A DNA stretch of 64,000 bases, taken from contig CM044867.1 of NCBI GenBank assembly GCA_024500155.1, positions 12,537,632 to 12,601,631 on the forward strand, read 5' to 3'. Both the position numbers and the translations under genes were made by a program. Of this stretch, positions 48,898 through 58,201 are shown in pieces (positions within the stretch are counted from its first letter, which is position 1; the number at the start of each line of letters is the position of its first letter). The stretch is from Chenopodium formosanum (lineage: Eukaryota > Streptophyta > Magnoliopsida > Caryophyllales > Amaranthaceae). The notes beneath the pieces were generated by a model that searched no databases, was not told where the DNA came from, and worked only from the letters and a program-made list of their open reading frames with translations.

Positions 48898-50717
48898 ATG
48901 ATGGGGGGTCGTCGAGATGGTTTGATGCGAAGCAGCAGCAGCAGCAACAGCAGCAGCATTCTTTCGCTTCGATCATCTCGAATCGTAGTTGCTATTGCAA
49001 TCGGAATATTAATGGGCTGTGTATTCGCCTTTTTTTACCCTCATGGTTTTTTCCATCCTTATTCTGCTGCTGCCACTCTCTCTAATTCCATTTCTCAGGT
49101 TACTCATCTTATAATCTCTTTATTTAATTTAATTTTTGTTGGGAAATTTATATTTTTGGTTGGCGTATAATTTAGTCGATCCCCTTTTCGTATAAATGGG
49201 GATTGTTTGGTATTTTCGAGGAATATTGTTTCTTGGCAAGACATAAAGGACAATTATGTAGACGGGATTTGATCCTAAGTCGTAAATTAACTTTACCAAG
49301 TTATACTTGTTAACATCTACTTCATGAGATTATTTGCTAGTTGTAAGTTAAAAAGTACATTTTCATTTCCCTTCGATTATATTTTGCTATATTTTGTGAA
49401 TGTGTTTGTGATAGTATTCATATAGTACTTTTCATTTCCCTCTAATATATATTTTTTGTGAATGTGTTTGTGATAGTATTCATATAGTTGATGATTCAGG
49501 ATTCTGGCTTTTGGTGGTTGTTTGGTTTGATTGTTACTTTTAGTGTAACAAATAGTGGGGTGATGATGTTTGTTGAAATTGTGTGATTTTCTGGTGTGAA
49601 ACAGGAGAGTGCGTCGGACTGTGAATCGAGTGAGCGGATTAATATACTAAAGGCCGATATTGTTAGGATGACAGAGAAGAATGCAGAGTTGAGGAAGCAA
49701 GTGAGGGAGCTGAATGAGAAGCTGAGGTTGGCTGAACAGGGAACAGATACTGCTCAAAAGCAATTCCTGGCATTGGGTGAACAACCTAAGGCTGGACCTT
49801 TCGGTACTGTCAAGAGTTTAAGGACCAACCCGACTGTTGTGCCAGATGAATCGGTTAACCCCAGATTGGCTAAGATCTTAGAAGAAGTTGCTGTTAGGAA
49901 AGAGCTTGTGGTTGTGTTGGCAAATGCTAATGTGAAGGAGATGTTAGAGGTGCAGGTATCGACTGTCAAGAAAGCCGGTATACTTAATTATTTGGTTGTG
50001 GCGTTGGATGATGAGATTGAGAGTTATTGCAAAGCCAATGGTGTGGCTGTCTATAAGAGAGACCCGGATGATGGGGTGGATGAAATTGGAAGGTCAGGTG
50101 GTAACCATGCCGTCTCTGGATTGAAGTTCCGTATATTAAGGGAGTTCTTGCAGCTTGGTTACAGTATTCTTCTGTCAGATGTTGATATAATCTACTTGAA
50201 AAATCCATTTGATCATCTTTATCGTGATTCTGATGTGGAGTCAATGACCGATGGTCATAATAACGCGACTGCTTATGGGTATAATGATGTCTTTGATGAA
50301 CCTGCTATGGGATGGGCTCGATATGCACATACTATGAGAATTTGGGTTTATAATTCTGGATTCTTTTACATAAGGCCTACTATTCCTTCCATTGAGCTTT
50401 TGGATCGCGTTGCTGACAGGCTTTCCAAGGAGAAAGCATGGGACCAGGCAGTTTTCAATGAGGTGCTCTTTTACCCTTCACATCCAGGGTATGAAGGGCT
50501 TCATGCTTCTCGGAGGACTTTGGATTTCTATGCTTTCATGAACAGTAAAGTTTTATTTAAGACTGTTAGAAAAGACCCTAACCTGAAGAAGTTGAAACCT
50601 GTGATCATCCATATAAATTACCATCCTGACAAACTTCCAAGAATGAGAGCTGTCGTCGATTATTACTTCAATGGTAAGCAAGATGCCTTGGATTCTTTTC
50701 CCGACGGTTCTCAGTAA
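48898..50717 (+). CDS. RRA: RRA-type arabinosyltransferase (GT77), two exons
   Basis: Exons 48898-49098 and 49605-50717 are joined in phase 0 at CAG|GT...AG|GAG and encode 437 aa. In order: short basic, Ser-rich cytosolic tail, signal anchor (residues about 28-46), coiled-coil stem (about 75-115), and a GT77 nucleotide-diphospho-sugar transferase domain with the DVD metal-binding motif in LLSDVDIIYLKNPF (259-261). REDUCED RESIDUAL ARABINOSE proteins are Golgi type II membrane enzymes that add arabinose to hydroxyproline-linked arabinosides on extensins. Length and layout match the family, and the gene looks intact. Which paralogue (RRA1, 2 or 3) I cannot say. The ~1 kb direct repeat ends about 260 bp upstream of its ATG. 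Confidence 0.93.
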
Positions 50718-51450
50718 TGGAAGTAGAGATTTATAATCTTGCTCACATTCGGCATTTGTTGTTAGTGTACACTGAGGGCATGGCACATACTGAATATGGG
50801 TTTATTTCAGCCTATTTTATGGTCTAACAGAATTTTTAGAGTGATTTGCCACCCTTTTTTGTTTTACATGATTTACTTGTCAGCTGTTTCTCTGTAGGAT
50901 TTTACTCATTTTTGTTTCTATTAGTACTTTGGTTCATCTTGTATTTTGAGTGTAACTTATTGAAAAGATGATATAGAAGGTTTGTATACTCGTGTCAACT
51001 TACAATATTATTAATTGTGAATTCGGAAATCCTCTCTGGCCTGTGCCAATAGAAGATCCTTGAACATACATGCCTGTTTTTGAAGCTTTTCCAGAATTTC
51101 AGTTCTTGCCTTGTCATGAATTGCAATTAAAACTTTCAGTGTAAAGGCTAACATGATAAACTCTCAGTTTGTTCTCTAATGCCTGAGAAAAATCTCCTTA
51201 ACTTCATCGAGTAAATTAGTTTCAACTTTCATGTATTGTTAAAGAGTAATCACATATAAAGCCAAATTGGTAATCAAGCTGCAAAATTTATCAACTTTGC
51301 TGTTAGTCCTAAGGATTGAGATCCTTTCCTGAGTCATCTCAGTTTAACCAGAATCAAGGAATACAAGAGTGAGATTTCGTAGTAAAATCAGTTGTTAAAA
51401 GAGGACTAGAATGTAATCTCGTAGTAAGAACAGAGAATCATCACTACACG
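50718..51450 (+). other. 3' flank of RRA, no further gene
   Basis: This holds the probable 3' UTR (roughly to 51000, judged from composition) and spacer. No other coding sequence or element border was identified. Confidence 0.5.
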
Positions 51451-51536
51451 TCTATGCCCACCATTATAAGCGCAGTGATGTTCTTCATCTGCCAACCTAA
51501 ACACTTGATAGAAACAAGTCCCACAAAAAAAAAAAA

Positions 51537-51690
51537 AGGGTATGCAACAAGGTTAACCTCAGCAGAAGAGGAACTGTGCCCTCTCTTATGTCAGTATTGT
51601 GGACAAGAGGAGGATCTACAACACATTATTAGGATTTCAAAATTTGCCAAGAAAACTTGGAGCGGGAATATTGTCATTTACATGGAAACT
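51537..51690 (+). pseudogene. LINE zf-RVT domain remnant
   Basis: The frame at 51454-51735 contains CQYCGQEEDLQHIIRISKFAKKTW, resembling the C-x2-C...H.....FAK..W signature of the zf-RVT domain at the C-terminus of plant LINE reverse transcriptases. Only this piece is left, and RT itself is absent. It lies just upstream of the MULE. Confidence 0.5.
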
Positions 51691-51899
51691 GAAAAGAACC
51701 TTTCACATAATGGATCTTATTTTACACTAGGTTAAAATCCCGTACAATGCACGGTTAAATATTTTTAACAATAATATTACAAAATATAAAGGATATAAAA
51801 TATTTTTAGAAATATTTCATTTGGGTATATATGGAATATGATTGTGAAATTGGAAAGATTATATCATAAGGTATAAATATATAGTTTACTTGTTGATTT

Positions 51900-51900
51900 T

Positions 51901-51939
<39 letters not shown>
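51900..51939 (+). repeat. Poly(A) tract
   Basis: About 38 consecutive A. It could be an old retroposon tail, but no matching TSD was found. The sequence from 51731 (CTAGGTTAAAATCCCGTAC) to here is an unidentified AT-rich repeat. Confidence 0.6.
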
Positions 51940-51941
<2 letters not shown>

Positions 51942-52009
51942 ATGATGACAAGTGTAATGGAAGGATTCGCTTTTAATATAGGTTAATAGATAGATTCAGC
52001 TTTTTCTGA

Positions 52010-52115
52010 GAGTTGAGTGTAAAGTCACTCCCTAAACTTTGGCAAAAATTGCAGATCACTCACTGAACTTACAAAACTTGCAATTCACTCACTCAACTGA
52101 ATTTTGACCTTCTAT
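52010..52115 (+). repeat. Left terminal inverted repeat of the MULE
   Basis: The inverted match to 57180-57286 includes CACTCCC(T/G)AAACTTTGGCAAAAATTGCA and TCACTCACT(G/A)AACT(T/A)ACAAAACTTGCA. TIRs are the transposase binding and cleavage sites in MULEs and usually hold the promoters. Confidence 0.88.
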
Positions 52116-52288
52116 TACAGGTGAAATACTTGAGCTCCCTAAACTTTCTGACAACTCCCTAAACTTTCTGACTTAAATGCAGGAACTCCCTAAACTTTGT
52201 TTAGAAATCAGTTTCTTTTGGTTCCAAAAAACTAGCCGTTACAAAATATTACAAAATTTTGTTTGATCAAAAACTAAGTGCAGCAGCT

Positions 52289-52297
52289 CTATATAAA
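52289..52297 (+). promoter_or_regulatory. TATA box of the GRF ORF
   Basis: CTATATAAAC lies 95 bp upstream of the ATG at 52387, a spacing that gives a 5' UTR of about 60 bases. Confidence 0.6.
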
Positions 52298-52386
52298 CAA
52301 CTCCATTGCATCCGTTACTTTTGCACTTCAAATCTGCAAAAAATTTTTGAAAAATAAATTTTGGAAAAAAAAAAAAAATCTGTAAT

Positions 52387-52818
52387 ATGTCAAGGACAAG
52401 TTCTGGAGTGAGTTCAGGGGGAAGAAGGTGTCATTGTGGGTTGTTAGTGTCAAAGAGTAGGTCTTGGACTAAAGATAATCCTGGTAGAAGGTTTTATGCA
52501 TGCCCTGACTATGATGCTGAAACAGAAAGGAGGGGATGCAAGTATTTTAGGTGGGTTGATGTTGAAGATCCCACATCATGGCAGACTGAAGTGATTTTGG
52601 GCTTGATGGAGGAGAAGCAGGAGCTGAAAACAGAGGTTATGAGCCTTAGGTATGATCTGAAGCAAGCTAACAAGAAGTTAAGGAAGGTTGAGGGTGAATA
52701 TTTGATGCTGAAGTTAAAAAGGGCAGCAGGGGTTCAATTGGGCTTCAACTGTGAACTGTGGAAGGTTATTTTGGTTTTAATTGTTGTTTTAGTTACATGG
52801 TTTGTATTTACAATGTAA
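52387..52818 (+). CDS. GRF zinc-finger, coiled-coil, membrane-anchor protein of the MULE
   Basis: The 143-aa intact ORF begins with a Ser/Gly-rich stretch. A GRF-type zinc finger follows at residues about 14-56: RRCHCG, GRRFYACP and GCKYFRWVD give the conserved Cys/His ligands and the G-R-F core. Next come a heptad-rich helix (about 73-112) and a hydrophobic C-terminal segment (about 124-141, LWKVILVLIVVLVTWFVF) that looks like a tail anchor. GRF fingers bind single-stranded nucleic acid in known proteins. Its role for the MULE is unknown. It lies inside the TIRs, convergent with the transposase (155 bp between stops). An AATAAA at 52919 could end its mRNA. Confidence 0.82.
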   Translation: MSRTSSGVSSGGRRCHCGLLVSKSRSWTKDNPGRRFYACPDYDAETERRGCKYFRWVDVEDPTSWQTEVILGLMEEKQELKTEVMSLRYDLKQANKKLRKVEGEYLMLKLKRAAGVQLGFNCELWKVILVLIVVLVTWFVFTM

Positions 52819-52973
52819 TGTAGAGTAAGAGATAGGGATTGTACCTTAGGCATTCCACCTACAGTCCTAGTGCTTGTCATGCCTCCTTGCCTGTGCCATT
52901 TTCTGTAATGAAAATTTAAATAAATGAAATGAATATTGTGTTGGTTAAATTTACAATGTACTGCATAAATCTA

Positions 52974-55790
52974 CTATAATACCTGCAATGTTTGGCTTGA
53001 AATTGTGTTTAGACTCTGAGAAGGCTGGCTGGACAGTGGATACTCATCTTGACTGACAGAGTAGACTGACTGTTCACCTCCCCCATTGTCTCTGTAGTAA
53101 GCTCTCTGAACAGGTTGAGCAGGCTGCACAGAGTTGCAATTATTAACATTAAAATTACAGTGTGTAGTAGGAAATGGCTAGGAAGTTGAATCACTAGAAA
53201 ATACTTACTGTTGACAATCTTTGAAAGCCATTAGGGTAGGTGTATAAGCCAATCCCTCTCATGTGCATGGGAAGAGGATTCTGTCCTGCAGCTGCATGAT
53301 CAGTTTGCTGTGCACTGCTGGACTGAGCATTGGTGTGGCTAGAACCACCTTGAGAGACATTCTTGCACCCTTTTTTGTTATGCCCTTGGACCCCACAGAG
53401 GCTGCAGTGCATGGCAACTCCTTTCTTCCTTAGTTTCCCAGTTGCTGTCACCTCCCCATGCTGTAACCTTTTCTTCACCTTAGGTCTGTGCTGGACTTTT
53501 TTCAGTTTGGGTGGCAGCACTATATCATCAGACCTTGGCCACTCTTGAGGACCATTTAGAGGTTCAAGTAAATAATCATAGGCTTTCAGATAGGTTGTTT
53601 TACTGAAGTAATGACTCACATAATTTTCTGGTTCATCAACCTTGTTCCAGATGGCAACAACAGCATGCTTGCAAGGTATACCACTCACTTGCCAAGCCCT
53701 GCAACTGCAAGTCCTAGCTTGCAAGTTCACTACAAATTTTGTTTGTGTTGCCCCTCTCCTTACTCCATAAGTAAACCCTCCATCCCAAAAGGCATTCCAC
53801 CCTCTTGCCCAAACCTTGTGCTTCTCTAGTTGTTGCTGAATCCTAGGGCACAGCACCACCTCCTTTTTCCCAATTTCATCCCTTTTTTATGTAACCTCTC
53901 CATCACACTTTCTCTGATGTCTTCCAACATAGTTATGATGGGTTTATGCCTTGAGTTCAAAATGTAGGCATTAAATACCTCACTCATGTTGTTGTCTACA
54001 GATTCACAACATGAGGTAGTGCTGTAGAAGGCCCTACACCATTTCATGTAGTTCCTGTTCAACAAATCATCTGCTGCATCTTCTGATATCTCCCTCAACA
54101 CTTGCATGTTTGCATGGAAATCATTCTCTGTTGAACTTTTAGCAATAATCCAGAACTGCTTTCTGAACTCAAAACTACCTCCAAACACACCCCTGAAATT
54201 GCAATACACATGCCTAGCACATACCCTAGTCTCTGCTTCAGGAAAAACTGCAGTCACTGCAGCAAGCAATCCTTTTTGCTGGTCACTCATGAATGTGTAT
54301 CCAGCACCAGTCACAGTCCCTAAATCCTCACCTAGCAAAGTCAGAAACCAGGACCAACTGTCTGTACTCTCCACTTCTACAACAGACCATGCTATGGGGA
54401 ACATTTGGTTGTTGCCATCTCTCCCTACAGCTACCAAAAGCTGCCCCCCAAATGGTCCTTTCAAAAAGCATCCATCCAATGATATGAATGGCCTACAACC
54501 AGCTAAGAATCCCTTTTTTAGAGCATCAAAACATAAGTACAGTCTTTGGAAAATGTTAGCATTCAACTGCATCTTGACTGTGTTTGCCCTGTTGGATTTA
54601 AGTATTTCAGCAGCATATCTTGGGAGAAGACCATACTGCTCCTCATACTCACCCACTATCAAGGCCTGCCCCCTCTTCCTTGCCCTGTAAGCAATGAAAT
54701 CGCTTACCCTAATTCCTTTTTCCAACCAGATTGTCTGCACTATGTCATGAAGCTTCATGTAAGGGTTGACCCTAAACTTGTTGGCATATGTGTTGGCAAT
54801 CCAGGTTGCATTCATTCTCTTAACTGTTGCCGACCTACCACATGTGTGCTTGCCTATATGTGTTTTAACTTTAAAATATTTTTTCCCTTGATCCCAGGAG
54901 GCCCAGATCTTCCATGGGCAGCCTTTCTCATGATGCTTACATCTGGCACCTACTCTATCTCTGTCATTCCTAAAATATGGAACATCCCTCCCTGATTCAA
55001 TTGAGTAGTTCCCCAATGCTTTCCTAAACATTGCAGCATTTTCATAACACTGTCCCACAAAAAAAGAAGAATCTGCATCACCAGTTTGTACTCTCTGCTG
55101 CTGTTTCCTAACATTATCTATAGTCTCAGGTGCAACCAAATAACCACAGTCTTCATCATCACCTTCCCCCTCACTACAACTCCCATTGTCACTCCAATCT
55201 TCCCAATTATCATCAACATTAAGTTTGTCTTTACCCTTTGAGTCAACCAACCTTTGCAACATACTAAGCTCTTCCTCATAAGATGCTAGTTCCTTTTTTT
55301 CTTGAGTAACCCTAATCCTAGCATTTACAAATTCCATGTCATCCTCATCTGTTCCCTGACTATCATAATCCACCTCATTCACATCACTACTCCTAGGGTT
55401 AGACCTACCAGATTCCCCACCAGTCAACATATTCAAGAAAGAACCCCCACCTAAATCATCAATCCCACTTTCATGCTCAGTGTATACATGAATGACCTTG
55501 TGCTCTAACAACAAAGCAAGAAATGGATCAAAAGTGCTCCTCTCAAAACCTAAATACCTAACACCATCAGTTAATGTTTTCCTTGGGTCCAAGTAATGAA
55601 GCTTCACTATATCATGGTATGCCAAAGACTCTATCAATTCCCTGACATAAGTAGCATCTAAATCCATATGTAATCCATCAAATACTCTAACACTACCCCC
55701 AATGTACATCATTTCACCACACTCTAACCATTCCCCACCATGGTGAACAATTATGCATGGTTTGATTTCAGGCATTTGATTATCTGCCAT
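52974..55790 (-). pseudogene. MuDR-type MULE transposase, one-base frameshift
   Basis: Two exons, 55790-53209 and 53123-52974, flank an 85-bp GT..AG intron. Total coding length is one base short of 911 codons. Domains in order: N-terminal region of unknown fold (1-240), MuDR DNA-binding domain with C..H and HIGKHTC (245-317), MULE DDE core with SLDGCFLKG (Asp439), FMSDQQKG (Asp503) and ARHVYCNF (525-532), SWIM finger CSCRAWQVSGIPCKH, and a CCHC knuckle CSLCGVQGHNKKGC. The frame breaks in a six-A run at 53883-53888. The core catalytic residues before the break are intact. The start at 55790 was chosen because upstream codons are unlike coding sequence. A sequencing error in the run is possible. 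Confidence 0.9.
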
Positions 55791-56213
55791 TTGAACATAA
55801 AAACCACATATTTTTATTAGGACTATGAATTTAGTAATGACAATAACATATTCAACAACCATACAAAGTAGAATAACTTGATAATCATACAATAATTTAA
55901 GCACATTAATATCAATAACCAATTATGCAACATAAGAAATTTTCATTCATCATTGATCAACAAAAGGATGGATTTTGTTCATTACATTTCAATAAGGCCT
56001 CATAAGAAGCCATTACATCATCAATTCAATTGTCATGGTAGTGACAGAAACCAAAAACCTACCCAAATCTGTCACTAGACTACCAACCTTACCATGACAA
56101 TTATCTTAAAACATAAAAACATAAAAACATAAAAGCTTTACAAAAAGAGCAGCACAACTCCAAAAACCATCTAGCTGCTCACAGGATACCTACCCTCCAT
56201 CCCTACGACTACC

Positions 56214-56716
56214 CTACTCTTCATCCTTGAACAACAGGGGGAATCCATCAAAATATACGGTCATGTCCTTGTTAATCCAGGCATGAAAGTCACGACCGTC
56301 GTTGAAGACGAGGTCATTGAGGATCCATGTGTTCACAGCAGCCCTAGGGCCTAGGAATGGAAGGGTGTATGCGTAATTGCGCATACGCCACCAGAGCCTC
56401 CACTTCACGCACACACGCTGCATAGCAATCTTAGCACCCCAGGTCAGCTTCGGGAAGAGGTGGGTCACAAGGAGATCCTGCTGGCTCCAAAGAAGGTGAG
56501 CACCAGCCAAAGCCTCCATACCTATGGACACAACGCATGCAAGGTGTCAACAACTAAGGACAAACTCATTTCATACCCAACCATAACTCCCCTGTTCTGA
56601 AACCCTACCCACACTTACTTTAAAATCAAAAACACACAAAAAAACACAAATTTTGTCCTAATGTCACTATCTATCATAATCTAAGCTAGATCCAAGCAAA
56701 AATACCATAATTCAGG

Positions 56717-56747
<31 letters not shown>

Positions 56748-56880
56748 AAACCCACGAAACTTTTATTTACATAAAACAACAAATATAAACTACAAGAACA
56801 AAAAAGTACAAGAATATACCTTCCTCGTTGTACAAACGAGCTATTTTGTAGTCTAGCATATTATCTGCAGGCCACGCCAT
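56214..56880 (-). CDS. Small two-exon accessory ORF of the MULE, unknown function
   Basis: Exons 56880-56820 and 56521-56214 are joined by a GT..AG intron and give 122 codons (MAWPADNML...LLFKDEE). It is Trp-rich and basic in the middle (VKWRLWWRMRNY) and acidic at the end. DLLVTHLFPKL...VCVKWR vaguely recalls an F-box, but I would not call it one. It is transcribed in the same direction as the transposase and starts 424 bp upstream of it. MULEs often carry such second genes (as mudrB in MuDR), but no similarity to mudrB is visible. The TATA-like CTTTATAAGG is at about 56990. Confidence 0.62.
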
Positions 56881-56987
56881 TAATGGTGTTCGTCTTCAAA
56901 TGGAAAGATCAAAGGTTTTTTTTTTTTTTTTTGAAAGCTCTATTTTGTTGTGAGAAAATGAAATGGAAAAGCTTCTAACAGAAGCTT

Positions 56988-56998
56988 CCTTATAAAGG
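56988..56998 (-). promoter_or_regulatory. TATA-like box for the minus-strand MULE genes
   Basis: CCTTTATAAGG lies about 110 bp upstream of the accessory ORF start and inside the right end of the MULE. Confidence 0.5.
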
Positions 56999-57179
56999 CG
57001 TTTTCCTTTTGCCGCGCATTGGGTATTGTGACATGTAATGATGGTTTCCCGGGTTCCAAGGTGCTCCCCATTGGGTGTTCAAGTTTGATTAGATTTTACA
57101 GAGTTAAAAAATTAAAAAAAAAAATCAAAGTTTAGGGAGTTACCTTCTTTTTACCTGGAGAAACCGGTCATAAACGGGA

Positions 57180-57286
57180 ATATGACCTCCGGTGACCAGT
57201 AGAGTGAGTGAAATGCAAGTTTTGTTAGTTTAGTGAGTGAATTGCAATTTTTGCCAAAGTTTCGGGAGTGACTTTACACTTAACTC
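57180..57286 (-). repeat. Right terminal inverted repeat of the MULE
   Basis: The inverted partner of 52010-52115, with a few substitutions (for example GGGAGTGACTTTACACTTAACTC at the tip). It is followed by TSD CTTTTTCTGA. Confidence 0.88.
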
Positions 57287-57449
57287 CTTTTTCTGAGCCA
57301 GGATGGTCTAACTAGCCCATGGTGCATGTACTACATCAATACATTCTGGGGGTCTATGTTAGCAAAAAACAGTCTATACTAGGTTTTAGGGGAAAAAGAT
57401 TTGATATGACATCTATTTATCGGAATATCAAAGGGTTAGTTAACATGAG

Positions 57450-57848
57450 TTGATCCATGCACCCAAGCCAGGAGCTTCACAGTACCTTTATCTGCCTGAA
57501 GCGGATCCTGCATCCACCAGGTTTCTTCAGAACTATTCTGTAAAGATGCAAGGGGGAAAAAGCATAAAAATTTCGTTATTGGCTTTTGGAAGAAAAACAC
57601 CAAAAGGGCAAGGATGGAATGGTTTTAGATTCCCTTTAGTTAAACAGTACAAAGCCAGCGGGTGGAGCAACTTCTGGTTAAGCAGCTTCAGCACTTCAAA
57701 TGGAAGCACTAGCATGTCTACAGTGGACTTCACGAACATCTATGGATTTAATCGATATTCTAACAAACTCAGAAAATTTTCTGGTTCAAATACGGAGGTT
57801 AATGCACGTGATATTCAGTTGATTTGGGCGCAGCAACAAATCTGGTAA
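57450..57848 (+). CDS. Unrecognised 132-codon ORF
   Basis: An open frame between the MULE and PGR3 with balanced amino-acid use (GQGWNGFRFPLVKQYKASGW, TSMSTVDFTNIYGFNRYSN). No domain or signal peptide is recognised, and no promoter is evident. It may be a gene fragment, an exon or chance. It converges on PGR3 with 353 bp between ends. Confidence 0.3.
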   Translation: MIHAPKPGASQYLYLPEADPASTRFLQNYSVKMQGGKSIKISLLAFGRKTPKGQGWNGFRFPLVKQYKASGWSNFWLSSFSTSNGSTSMSTVDFTNIYGFNRYSNKLRKFSGSNTEVNARDIQLIWAQQQIW

Positions 57849-58201
57849 ATCGGCAGGAAGTTCAAATGGTCAAGTATTAACAAAGCAGAAAGACAGTACA
57901 TCAAACACACCTACTTGCAAAAGGAGGTGCATCTACTTCAACATCACTCTAACTTCAGTAAATTTTATTAGCCTGTCTTCAAAAAAATGAAAATAGATAT
58001 TAAGCATATTTTTATATACACAGTGGTGGAATGAATATACATCGGTCCAGAATCCACGTCTACAACAGAATACAGTAGCAATGCACAGACTATTTTAAAG
58101 CAAGATTCTTGTAAAATGTAAGTGAACCTTCCCATGCTATACTGTACAGAAGTGCTGAATGTACCTTCACAGGTCAGAGAAAATTTTTAATGACCAGAGA
58201 A
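57849..58201. other. Spacer and probable PGR3 3' UTR, no gene
   Basis: No reading frame of note is present. The part near 58201 is presumably the 3' UTR of the minus-strand PGR3 gene. Confidence 0.5.

Larger units (their letters stand above)
52010..57286. mobile_element. Mutator-like element (MULE), nearly complete
   Basis: Long terminal inverted repeats begin GAGTTGAGTGTAAAGTCACTCCC (left) and GAGTTAAGTGTAAAGTCACTCCC (right, reverse complement). Similarity extends for at least 100 bp. The 10-bp TSD CTTTTTCTGA is exact (52000-52009 and 57287-57296). The 5277-bp interior carries three ORFs: a GRF zinc-finger ORF (plus), a MuDR-type transposase (minus, convergent), and a small spliced ORF (minus). 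One missing base in the transposase is the only lesion I can find. Confidence 0.93.

Noticed and set aside
54106..54995. Plus-strand ORFs of 194 and 149 codons
   Set aside because: They lie antisense to the transposase in MULE sequence and show no domain; shadow frames.
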